Of a stretch of 64,000 nucleotides of DNA, positions 33,690 through 41,314 are shown in pieces. A program made the translations under genes and the position numbers. Origin of the DNA: Candidatus Mediterraneibacter faecavium (GTDB lineage: Bacteria; Bacillota; Clostridia; Lachnospirales; Lachnospiraceae); the NCBI GenBank assembly GCA_019119995.1, contig DWVY01000025.1:1-64000 (forward strand), read 5' to 3'. Each line of letters begins with the position of its first letter. Position 1 is the stretch's first letter. The notes under the pieces were generated by a model. The model worked only from the letters and a program-made list of their open reading frames with translations, ran no database searches and had not been told where the DNA came from.

Positions 33690-36491
33690 ATGGGAAATAC
33701 GTCTGATAATAGAGAAAATAAGACAACAGGACAGAAGTTAAAGCACCTCAACATCGGCATCCTCGCCCATGTTGACGCAGGCAAGACAACATTATCAGAG
33801 GGTATGCTCTACTTAAGCGGCAGTATCCGCGCTCTGGGGCGGGTCGATCACGGCGATGCATTCCTGGACACGTACGAAATGGAGAGAGAACGCGGCATTA
33901 CGATCTTCTCCAAGCAGGCAGTCATGAAGTGGAAAGACATGGAGCTTACGCTTCTCGACACACCGGGACACGTGGATTTCTCTGCCGAGATGGAACGTGT
34001 GCTGCAGGTGCTGGACTATGCAATCCTGGTGATCAGCGGGACGGACGGCGTGCAGGGGCATACCGTGACGCTGTGGCGGCTGCTGAAACGATATGGTGTA
34101 CCGGTCTTCCTGTTTGTCAATAAGATGGACAGGGAAGGAACGGACAGAGACGCTCTGATGAAGGAACTGAAAAGCCGGTTGGATGAGGGCTGCACGGATT
34201 TTGAGCAGATAGCAGACGGCGCACCGGATGCGCTTGAAAGTCTCGCAGTCTGTGACGAGGGGATGTTGGAAGAGTACCTCGAGACAGGAGCGGTCGGGAG
34301 AGATACACTGAGGCATGCAGTGGCTGAGCGGAAAGTGTTCCCGTGCTGGTTCGGATCCGCCCTGAAAGCAGAGGGGATCGCAGAACTGATGGACGGCATC
34401 AGGAAATACAGCATCTGCCCGGAATATCCGGTGGCATTCGGCGCAAAAGTATATAAGATCGCAAGAGATCCGCAGGGAAACCGGCTGACTTATCTGAAGG
34501 TGACGGGCGGAGAGCTGAAGGTGAAGGAAACGCTCCCGGGCGTGGGCGGCAAAGTAAACCAGATCCGTATCTATTCGGGCGATAAGTATGAAATGGTTCA
34601 AAATGCACAGGCGGGAATGGCCTGTGCAGTGACGGGACTGGACGGCACGTATCCGGGACAGGGGATCGGCGCGGAGCCGGATTCGGACATCCCGATGCTC
34701 GAACCGGTCCTGACCTATCGGGTTGAACTGCCGGAAGATTGTGACGTCCATGCAATGCTCCTTGACCTGCGCCAGCTCGAGGAAGAAGAGCCGGAGCTGC
34801 ATATCGTCTGGGCGGAGGAGACGCAGGAGATCCATATCCAGCTCATGGGCGAGGTGCAGACGGAAGTGCTGCAGCGTCTGATCAAAGAACGCTATGGAGT
34901 CCTGACGGAGTTCAGAGAGGGCAGGATCATATATAAAGAGACGATCGCGAAACCGGTGGAGGGAGTGGGGCATTTCGAACCGTTGCGGCATTATGCGGAA
35001 GTGCATCTCCTGCTGGAGCCGGGTGAGAGAGGTTCCGGCATGCAGTTCGCTTCTGAATGCAGCGAGGATATCCTGGACCGCAACTGGCAGAGGCTGATCC
35101 TGACTCATCTGGATGAAAAAGAGCACAGAGGAGTACTGACCGGCTCCGCGCTTACGGATGTGCGTATCACACTGATAACCGGGCGGTCCCATCAGAAGCA
35201 TACAGAGGGAGGGGATTTCCGGCAGGCGACATACCGGGCGGTCCGGCAGGGGCTGATGAAAGCCGAGAGCGTCCTGTTGGAGCCGTATTATGAATTCCGT
35301 ATGGAACTTCCGATGGAAAATGTAGGAAAGGCGATGAACGATATCCAGAGGATGAACGGTACATTTTCCGGACCGGAGACAGAGGGGGATCTGGCAGCCC
35401 TTACAGGCAGCGCCCCGGTATCGGAGATGCGCGGATATCAGAAAGAGTTCGCGGCATACACCGGCGGATTCGGCAGAATGTTCTGCACGCTGAAAGGATA
35501 CGATGTCTGTCATAATGCAGAGGAGGTTGTCGGGAAAATCGGCTACGATCCGGAGAGCGACCTTGAAAATACGGCGGATTCTGTATTCTGCGCCCACGGA
35601 GCAGGATTTATCGTTCCATGGTATCAGGTGGAGGAATACATGCATGTAGAGAGCCCTCTGAAAAGTGCTTTTGCACAGGAGGAAAGCGAGGAGCGGAGAC
35701 AGTCTGCGAGAACCGCCGCTGCCCGGGCATCTTCGAGGACGATCGAGCTGACGCAGGAAGAACTGGATGCGATCTATGTGCGCACGCCGGATCCGGTCCG
35801 CCGGAGCGTCAGCAGTACGCCGGTGACAGTGTCGGCTGGGGGATCGGCTGATCGGACAGATGAGCAGAGCAAGAGACGTCCGGCTGCTACCGGGGAGAAG
35901 AAATATCCCGGGCTGACGGCGGAAAAGAACAGTACCTTGTCAGGAAAGAGGAAGAAGCCGGACGGAGAGGAATATCTTCTTGTAGACGGATATAATATTA
36001 TCTTCGCATGGGACGAACTGCGGGAACTCTCAGAGATCGACCTTGCGGCGGCAAGGGGAAGACTTGCGGATATCCTCTGCAATTATCAGGGATACCGGAA
36101 ATGTACGCTGATCCTTGTGTTCGACGCCTACAAAGTGGAGGGGAATCCCGGTGAGGTCTCCAGATACCACAATATCCATATCGTCTACACGAAAGAAGCG
36201 GAGACGGCGGATCAGTATATCGAGAAAACCGTGCGGAAGATAGCAAAGAACCACCATGTGACTGTGGCGACATCGGACGCTCTGGAACAGGTCATCATCC
36301 TCGGACAGGGAGCGCGCCGCATGTCTGCGGCAGGGCTGAAAGAAGAGGTTGAGCTTGCGCTGAGTGAGATACGTGGAGAACATCTTGGCAGAGGCGATAT
36401 CCTGAGGACCTATCTTTTTGACTATCTGGGTGAGGATACTGCAGAAGAAATGGAGCAGGTGAGACTTGGAAGGAAAAACTGGCCTGTATAA
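33690..36491 (+). CDS. TetM-like ribosomal-protection GTPase fused to Rae1-like NYN endoribonuclease
   Basis: A 933-residue cytoplasmic protein. Residues 1-655 are an EF-G-like GTPase of the tetracycline ribosomal-protection type: AHVDAGKTTLS (26-36), RGITIFSKQ, DTPGHVDF, NKMDREG, GSALKAEGI, then domains II-V ending HGAGFIVPWYQVEEYMH. The domain IV loop (about 495-510) reads GRSHQKHTEGGDFR; the TetM tip residues SPVSTP, as I remember them, are absent, so tetracycline protection is doubtful. After a charged ~100-residue linker, residues ~760-933 form a NYN (YacP/Rae1) domain: LLVDGYNIIFAW with Asp766 and Asn769, VFDAY with Asp812, TKEAETADQYIEK, VATSDALEQ with Asp863 and GQGARRMS. Rae1 of Bacillus subtilis cleaves mRNA in the ribosomal A site. 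The fusion suggests GTPase-guided A-site cleavage. ATG 33690 follows GGAAAGGG. Confidence 0.9.
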   Translation: MGNTSDNRENKTTGQKLKHLNIGILAHVDAGKTTLSEGMLYLSGSIRALGRVDHGDAFLDTYEMERERGITIFSKQAVMKWKDMELTLLDTPGHVDFSAEMERVLQVLDYAILVISGTDGVQGHTVTLWRLLKRYGVPVFLFVNKMDREGTDRDALMKELKSRLDEGCTDFEQIADGAPDALESLAVCDEGMLEEYLETGAVGRDTLRHAVAERKVFPCWFGSALKAEGIAELMDGIRKYSICPEYPVAFGAKVYKIARDPQGNRLTYLKVTGGELKVKETLPGVGGKVNQIRIYSGDKYEMVQNAQAGMACAVTGLDGTYPGQGIGAEPDSDIPMLEPVLTYRVELPEDCDVHAMLLDLRQLEEEEPELHIVWAEETQEIHIQLMGEVQTEVLQRLIKERYGVLTEFREGRIIYKETIAKPVEGVGHFEPLRHYAEVHLLLEPGERGSGMQFASECSEDILDRNWQRLILTHLDEKEHRGVLTGSALTDVRITLITGRSHQKHTEGGDFRQATYRAVRQGLMKAESVLLEPYYEFRMELPMENVGKAMNDIQRMNGTFSGPETEGDLAALTGSAPVSEMRGYQKEFAAYTGGFGRMFCTLKGYDVCHNAEEVVGKIGYDPESDLENTADSVFCAHGAGFIVPWYQVEEYMHVESPLKSAFAQEESEERRQSARTAAARASSRTIELTQEELDAIYVRTPDPVRRSVSSTPVTVSAGGSADRTDEQSKRRPAATGEKKYPGLTAEKNSTLSGKRKKPDGEEYLLVDGYNIIFAWDELRELSEIDLAAARGRLADILCNYQGYRKCTLILVFDAYKVEGNPGEVSRYHNIHIVYTKEAETADQYIEKTVRKIAKNHHVTVATSDALEQVIILGQGARRMSAAGLKEEVELALSEIRGEHLGRGDILRTYLFDYLGEDTAEEMEQVRLGRKNWPV

Positions 36492-36579
36492 AAAGATGGA
36501 AAGTGGACGTTTTAATGGAACCAGTCGGGTGATAATATACTGTAACAGATAAAGATTTTACAGGAAAGAAGGATCACCT

Positions 36580-37188
36580 ATGGAAAGAAGAAACGAGACA
36601 CTGATAAAACTGGCGCAGACCGGGCTGATGGCAGCTCTGTGCTTTGTGACATTTACATTTTTGCAGATCAAGATCCCGATGCCGGGAGGAGGCGCGACCT
36701 CGTTCCATGTCGGTAATGCATTCTGCGTGCTGGCGGCGCTGATCCTGGGCGGATGGTACGGCGGACTTGCCGGCGCGATCGGAATGGGGATCGCCGATAT
36801 GCTGGACCCGGTATATATCACGGGAGCGCCAAAGACATTTGTCCTGAAGCTCTGTATCGGGCTGATCACGGGACTGATCGCCCACAGGATCGCGAAGATC
36901 AACGAGAGCACGGACAAGAAATACATTTTCCGCTGGAGTATGATCGCTTCAGTCGCCGGCCTTGCATTTAATGTAGTTGCTGATCCGCTTGTCGGATTTT
37001 TCTATGATCAGTATATCCTGGGGCAGCCGCAGCAGATCGCGGAGGTGTTGGCGAAGTGGAGCACGGCGACAACTTTTGTAAATGCAGTATTGTCGGTTAT
37101 CCTTGCGGGAGTGCTGTACAATGCTCTCAGGCCGGTGCTGATGAAGACCGGCATGATCCATCCGATGAAAAATTTACAAACTTTTTGA
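36580..37188 (+). CDS. ECF transporter S component (substrate unknown)
   Basis: A 202-residue membrane protein with about five to six hydrophobic segments. Typical S-component features are an N-terminal LAQTGLMAALCFVTFTFLQI, FHVGNAFCVLAALILGGWYGGLAGAIG and AKTF-like GAPKTFVLKLCIGLITG. It would capture a vitamin or other micronutrient and dock onto a shared EcfAA'T module encoded elsewhere. No riboswitch was recognised in the 88-base upstream gap, so the substrate cannot be named. A GAAAGAAGGAT site precedes the ATG. Confidence 0.88.
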   Translation: MERRNETLIKLAQTGLMAALCFVTFTFLQIKIPMPGGGATSFHVGNAFCVLAALILGGWYGGLAGAIGMGIADMLDPVYITGAPKTFVLKLCIGLITGLIAHRIAKINESTDKKYIFRWSMIASVAGLAFNVVADPLVGFFYDQYILGQPQQIAEVLAKWSTATTFVNAVLSVILAGVLYNALRPVLMKTGMIHPMKNLQTF

Positions 37189-37268
37189 TGATTTTTATCT
37201 CATTCAATGGTATTATTAATGGAGTACTGCAACAGGTATAATACGATTATGAGAGTGAGGTATGCGAA

Positions 37269-37895
37269 ATGAATTGTATCAAATGTTATCAGGAAATCCC
37301 GGAAGGCTCAAAGTTCTGCCCGCATTGCGGAGCGCAGCAGCCGGAGATGGCAGACGCCGGGCATGCAGATACACAGGCAAATACAACTGCACAGCCGGAT
37401 ACATCCGCACAGTCGGATACAGCTGCTCAGCAGGACACACAGGCTCAGAATACTCAGTACCAGGATCAGAATACACAGTATCAGGCTCAGAACGCTCAGT
37501 ACCAGGATCCGTACGCTCAGTATCAGGATGCACAGAATTACGGAACTGGCAGCCAGAATACTTATACATCCGACTATCAGAACAGTCAGTATCAGACTCC
37601 GCCGGTATACCAGTCATCCTATCAGCCTGAGAAACCGATCAACTGGGTTCCGTATCTGGTGCTGTCGATCGTAACAACGCTCTGCTGCTGTCTTCCGTTC
37701 GGTATCGTCGGCATCGTTTATGCGACAAAGATCAACAGCGCAATGAACTCCGGAAACTATGAAGAGGCACAGAGATCTGCACGGACGGCAAAGATATGGA
37801 TCATCGTGGCTGCGGTTGTCGGTGTGATTGCCAACATTATCGTGGGTGTCATGGCAGCTATGGGAGCTATGGATTCTTATTACTACTATTATTAA
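37269..37895 (+). CDS. Zinc-ribbon, Gln/Tyr-rich, CD225-type membrane protein
   Basis: A 208-residue protein: an N-terminal zinc ribbon (CIKCYQEIPEGSKFCPHCGAQ), a low-complexity linker with repeated NTQYQDQ- and YAQYQDA-type units (about 35-115), then two membrane segments (about 130-152 and 178-200) around a CD225/DUF4190-like loop (YATKINSAMNSGNYEEAQRSARTAKIW). It ends in five tyrosines. The function of such proteins in bacteria is unknown; an envelope or stress role is possible. GTGAGGT lies 8 bases before the ATG. A candidate -10 TATAAT lies about 34 bases upstream but with no good -35. Confidence 0.85.
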   Translation: MNCIKCYQEIPEGSKFCPHCGAQQPEMADAGHADTQANTTAQPDTSAQSDTAAQQDTQAQNTQYQDQNTQYQAQNAQYQDPYAQYQDAQNYGTGSQNTYTSDYQNSQYQTPPVYQSSYQPEKPINWVPYLVLSIVTTLCCCLPFGIVGIVYATKINSAMNSGNYEEAQRSARTAKIWIIVAAVVGVIANIIVGVMAAMGAMDSYYYYY

Positions 37896-37897
37896 GA

Positions 37898-37934
37898 TGT
37901 AACAGTTCAGCCATCTGATGCCAGAACTGTTACA
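37898..37934. terminator. Hairpin between zinc-ribbon and DUF2752 genes
   Basis: TGTAACAGTTC (37898-37908) pairs perfectly with GAACTGTTACA (37924-37934). No T-run follows on the plus strand, so termination may be weak. Confidence 0.5.
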
Positions 37935-37962
37935 TTAAGATCAAAAGGAAACGGCTGGAACA

Positions 37963-38415
37963 ATGTTGGAATTTGCAGTGCGTATTCAACAAAACAGGAA
38001 AATGAGGATCGCTCTCGTGCTTTGCGCGGGAGCGGTCTGTGCTGTGGGGGCGCTCTATCTGTATCACCATGATCCGTACAGCTACCCGCTGCCCTGCATC
38101 TTTTACCTGCTGACAGGGCTGTACTGTCCGGGATGCGGAGCGGGGAGGGCGTGTTATTCCATTCTGCATCTGAGGTTTAAGGATGCATTTGCCTACAATC
38201 CGCTCATGACGATCCTGATCCCTCTGATCTGCCTATATATTGCAGCCCGTCTGATCGACTGGATGGTTACGGGGGGCAATCATGTGGATAAAAGGATAAG
38301 CGTGAAACTGCTGGCATGGATCCTTGTGATCGTCTTTGTATACGGCGCTCTCAGGAATATCCCGGTGTTCCCGTTTACGCTGCTGGCGCCGGGAGGGCTT
38401 GCACAGATTTGGTGA
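37963..38415 (+). CDS. DUF2752 membrane protein
   Basis: A 150-residue protein with three or four membrane segments and the DUF2752 core PCIFYLLTGLYCPGCGAGRA followed by NPLMTI. The conserved CPGCG near residue 65 could bind metal or form a disulfide; the family function is unknown. In many Clostridia it neighbours CD225-type proteins, as here. AAAGGAAAC precedes the ATG. It is followed by a good terminator. Confidence 0.88.
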   Translation: MLEFAVRIQQNRKMRIALVLCAGAVCAVGALYLYHHDPYSYPLPCIFYLLTGLYCPGCGAGRACYSILHLRFKDAFAYNPLMTILIPLICLYIAARLIDWMVTGGNHVDKRISVKLLAWILVIVFVYGALRNIPVFPFTLLAPGGLAQIW

Positions 38416-38416
38416 A

Positions 38417-38459
38417 AACGTCTGAAGAAACAGAACCTTCAGGCGTTCCTTTTTGTTTT
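38417..38459 (+). terminator. Terminator after the DUF2752 gene
   Basis: AACGTCTGAAG (38417-38427) pairs with CTTCAGGCGTT (38437-38447, one G-U) and is followed by CCTTTTTGTTTT. It separates the small membrane genes from the pyrF operon. Confidence 0.85.
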
Positions 38460-38531
38460 ACTAAGGGGCGGACTTATGGTATGATAATGGACAGGTATAT
38501 CAGATAGATTGTGAAAACGGAGGAAGAGCAG

Positions 38532-39458
38532 ATGATAAACAAATTAGTGGAAAAGATCAAAAAGACAGGAGCGCCGATCGTGGTCGGACTTGACCCGATG
38601 CTGAACTACATCCCGCAGCACGTGCAGGACAAGGCGTTTGCGGAATATGGAGAGACACTGGAAGGAGCGGCAGAGGCGATCTGGCAGTTTAACAAGGAGA
38701 TCGTGGACAAGACTTACGACCTGATTCCGGCTGTAAAGCCGCAGATCGCAATGTACGAGCAGTTCGGTGTGCCGGGCGTCATGGCGTTTAAGAAGACGGT
38801 GGATTACTGCAAGTCAAAAGATCTCGTGGTGATCGGAGATATCAAGAGAGGGGATATCGGTTCCACTTCCGCGGCATATGCGACAGGACATCTCGGGAAA
38901 ATAAAAGTGGGCAGCAAAGAATATGTTCCGTTTGACGAGGATTTCGCCACGGTGAACCCGTATCTCGGATCCGACGGGGTGAATCCGTTCATCAATGTAT
39001 GTAAAGAAGAGAAGAAGGGAATCTTCGTGCTCGTCAAGACGTCCAATCCGTCCAGCGGAGAATTCCAGGACAGACTGATCGACGGCCGCCCGCTCTACGA
39101 GCTGGTCGGCGAGAAGGTAGCCGAGTGGGGCGCGGACTGCATGGGCGACGAGTACAGCTATGTAGGAGCCGTAGTCGGAGCGACTTATCCGGAGATGGGC
39201 AAAGTGCTCAGAAAGATCATGCCGAAGGCTTACATCCTCGTGCCGGGATACGGCGCGCAGGGCGGACAGGGCAAGGATCTGGTCCACTTCTTTAATGAAG
39301 ACGGACTTGGCGCGATCGTGAATTCATCCAGAGGCATCATCGCGGCATATAAGCAGGAAGCCTATGCAAAATACGGCGCAGAGAACTTCGGCGATGCGTC
39401 CAGAGCGGCGGTTGAAGCGATGATCGCCGATATCAGCGGGGCGCTGGCAGGGAGATAA
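38532..39458 (+). CDS. pyrF: Orotidine 5'-phosphate decarboxylase (type 2)
   Basis: A 308-residue enzyme for the last step of UMP synthesis. The catalytic Lys/Asp array DIKRGDIGSTSAAYA is present, with VGLDPMLNYIP at the N-terminus and VPGYGAQGGQG near the end; the length and motifs fit the longer type 2 (mycobacterial-like) branch. ATG 38532 follows GGAGGAA; an upstream GTG (38511) has no ribosome site. It is first of pyrF-pyrK-pyrD. Confidence 0.96.
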   Translation: MINKLVEKIKKTGAPIVVGLDPMLNYIPQHVQDKAFAEYGETLEGAAEAIWQFNKEIVDKTYDLIPAVKPQIAMYEQFGVPGVMAFKKTVDYCKSKDLVVIGDIKRGDIGSTSAAYATGHLGKIKVGSKEYVPFDEDFATVNPYLGSDGVNPFINVCKEEKKGIFVLVKTSNPSSGEFQDRLIDGRPLYELVGEKVAEWGADCMGDEYSYVGAVVGATYPEMGKVLRKIMPKAYILVPGYGAQGGQGKDLVHFFNEDGLGAIVNSSRGIIAAYKQEAYAKYGAENFGDASRAAVEAMIADISGALAGR

Positions 39459-39519
39459 ATATAACAGCGCAGTCCTCAGGGGTGGACAAAGCTGTCAGAA
39501 AGTGCGAAAAGGAGTAACT

Positions 39520-40305
39520 ATGACAAATAAGAAAAAAGAAAATGCGCAGGTCATTTCACAGGAAAAGATCGCGCAGGATATCTACAGCATGTGGATCAGG
39601 ACAGAAGCTGCGGCTGAAGCAAAGCCGGGGCAGTTTATCTCCATGTATACGAATGACGGGAGCAAGCTGCTTCCCCGTCCCATCAGTATCTGCGAGATCA
39701 ATAAGGAAAACGGCAGTCTCCGTGTCGTGTACCGTGTGACGGGAGAGAATACGGGAACCGAAGAGTTCTCGAAGCTTCAGGCAGGGGATACGGTCCCTGT
39801 GATCGGCCCTCTCGGGAATGGTTTCCCTGTAGAAAAGGCGGAAGGGAAACGGGCGTTCCTCATGGGAGGCGGCATCGGCGTACCGCCGATCCTTGAGCTG
39901 GCAAAGCAGATGGAATGTGAGAAGAAACAGATTGTTGTGGGCTACCGCAATGCGGAGACATTCCTGAGGGAAGAATTCGAGCAGAACGGAGAAGTATATA
40001 TTTCAACAGAAGACGGCAGTATCGGTACAAAAGGAAATGTAATGGATGCCATCCGGGAGAATGCCCTTGAGGCGGATATCATTTACGCCTGCGGTCCGAC
40101 GCCCATGCTCCGCGCGATCAAGGCATATGCAGAGGAGAACGGCATCGAGTGCTACATTTCTCTTGAGGAGCGCATGGCATGCGGGATTGGTGCATGTCTG
40201 GCGTGCGTGTGCCAGTCGAAAGAGAAAGACCACCACAGCAACGTGCACAATAAACGGATCTGCAAGGACGGTCCGGTATTCCTTTCTACGGAGGTGGAGA
40301 TATGA
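39520..40305 (+). CDS. pyrK: Dihydroorotate dehydrogenase B, electron-transfer subunit
   Basis: A 261-residue FAD and [2Fe-2S] protein that passes electrons from dihydroorotate, via PyrD, to NAD+. FAD-binding RPISICEI, NAD-binding GGGIGVPPILELAKQ and the C-terminal cluster cysteines in MACGIGACLACVCQ plus a later Cys (RICKDGP) are all seen. ATG 39520 follows AAAAGGAG at 7 bases; an in-frame upstream start overlaps that site. Its stop overlaps the pyrD start (ATGA). Confidence 0.97.
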   Translation: MTNKKKENAQVISQEKIAQDIYSMWIRTEAAAEAKPGQFISMYTNDGSKLLPRPISICEINKENGSLRVVYRVTGENTGTEEFSKLQAGDTVPVIGPLGNGFPVEKAEGKRAFLMGGGIGVPPILELAKQMECEKKQIVVGYRNAETFLREEFEQNGEVYISTEDGSIGTKGNVMDAIRENALEADIIYACGPTPMLRAIKAYAEENGIECYISLEERMACGIGACLACVCQSKEKDHHSNVHNKRICKDGPVFLSTEVEI

Positions 40306-41207
40306 TAGATATGAAAGTAAACATCGCCGGTGTAGAATGGAAGAATCCTGTCACGGTCGCATCCGGCACATTCGGCTCGGGCGCGGAGTTCGCGGACTAT
40401 GTGGATCTGAACCGTCTGGGCGCAGTGACGACAAAGGGCGTGGCAAATGTACCGTGGACGGGCAATCCGACTCCGAGAGTCGCAGAGACGTACGGAGGGA
40501 TGATGAACGCTGTAGGGCTGCAGAATCCGGGGATCGATGTGTTCTGCGAGAGGGATATCCCGTTCCTCAGGCAATATGACACGAAGATCATCGTGAACGT
40601 GTGCGGAAAGTCTGCGGAAGATTACTGCGAGGTAGTAGAGCGTCTGGCAGATGAGGACGTGGATATGCTGGAGATCAATATCTCCTGCCCGAATGTGAAA
40701 GAGGGCGGCATTGCGTTCGGCCAGGATCCGAAAGCGGCGGAGGACATCACGAAAGCGGTGAAGAAATATGCGAAACAGCCGGTGATCATGAAGCTGAGCC
40801 CGAATGTGACCAGCATTGCCGAGATGGCAAAAGCCGTGGAAGCGGGCGGCGCCGACGCTGTATCCCTGATCAACACGATCACAGGCATGAAGATCGACAT
40901 TAACCGGAAAAGCTTTGTGTTGGCAAATAAGACAGGCGGTGTGTCCGGTCCGGCGATCCACCCGATCGCGGTGCGCATGGTCTATGAGGCGGCCAATGCC
41001 GTAAATGTGCCGGTCATCGGTATGGGCGGCATTGCTACGGCTGAGGACGCTGTCGAGATGATCCTTGCGGGAGCCAGCGCAGTGTCCGTGGGAACGGCGA
41101 ACTTCCATGATCCGGGCGTGACGATGAAGATCGTGGACGGGATTGAAAAATATATGGAGCAGCAAGGATTCCAGACAGTTGATGAGATGGTCGGGATCGT
41201 AAAGTAA
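40302..41207 (+). CDS. pyrD: Dihydroorotate dehydrogenase B, catalytic subunit
   Basis: A 301-residue FMN TIM-barrel enzyme. Motifs: VASGTFGSG, NPTPRVAET, INISCPNVKEGG with the class 1 catalytic Cys, LINTITGMKID, and IGMGGIATAEDAVEMILAGAS. It works with PyrK as the NAD-dependent type 1B enzyme, which suits an anaerobe. The start overlaps pyrK, implying coupled translation. Confidence 0.97.
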   Translation: MIDMKVNIAGVEWKNPVTVASGTFGSGAEFADYVDLNRLGAVTTKGVANVPWTGNPTPRVAETYGGMMNAVGLQNPGIDVFCERDIPFLRQYDTKIIVNVCGKSAEDYCEVVERLADEDVDMLEINISCPNVKEGGIAFGQDPKAAEDITKAVKKYAKQPVIMKLSPNVTSIAEMAKAVEAGGADAVSLINTITGMKIDINRKSFVLANKTGGVSGPAIHPIAVRMVYEAANAVNVPVIGMGGIATAEDAVEMILAGASAVSVGTANFHDPGVTMKIVDGIEKYMEQQGFQTVDEMVGIVK

Positions 41208-41254
41208 ACACATTTTTAACATTTCTCATACACATATTGAACACGGTTTTGAAG

Positions 41255-41311
41255 AATGATCTCCTTTTTTCTGCTAGGGTAGTAATGTAGACATGCAGAA
41301 AGGAGATCATT
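41255..41311 (+). promoter_or_regulatory. Inverted repeat that covers the ribosome site of the surface nucleotidase
   Basis: AATGATCTCCTTT and CTGC (41255-41274, with three extra T) pair with GCAGAAAGGAGATCATT (41295-41311). The right arm contains the Shine-Dalgarno AAAGGAG of the gene starting at 41315. If transcribed together, the left arm (an anti-SD CTCCTTT) would hide the ribosome site. Confidence 0.65.
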
Positions 41312-41314
41312 TTC

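Noticed and set aside
33813-35645. 610-residue minus-strand frame
   Set aside because: It lies wholly antisense to the ribosomal-protection GTPase gene, has no family motifs, and reflects codon bias of the true gene.
33690-35650. Calling the GTPase a tetracycline resistance gene
   Set aside because: The fold is right, but the domain IV tip differs from TetM as I remember it and the gene carries a nuclease fusion; resistance is not supported from sequence.
36492-36579. Vitamin riboswitch upstream of the ECF S component
   Set aside because: The gap is only 88 bases and shows no thiamine, flavin, cobalamin or other known conserved core that I can recognise.
37262-37630. 122-residue overlapping frame starting seven bases before the zinc-ribbon gene
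   Set aside because: Repetitive Tyr/Ser/Gly product is a frame-shadow of the Gln/Tyr-rich repeat; the zinc-ribbon frame has the ribosome site and domains.
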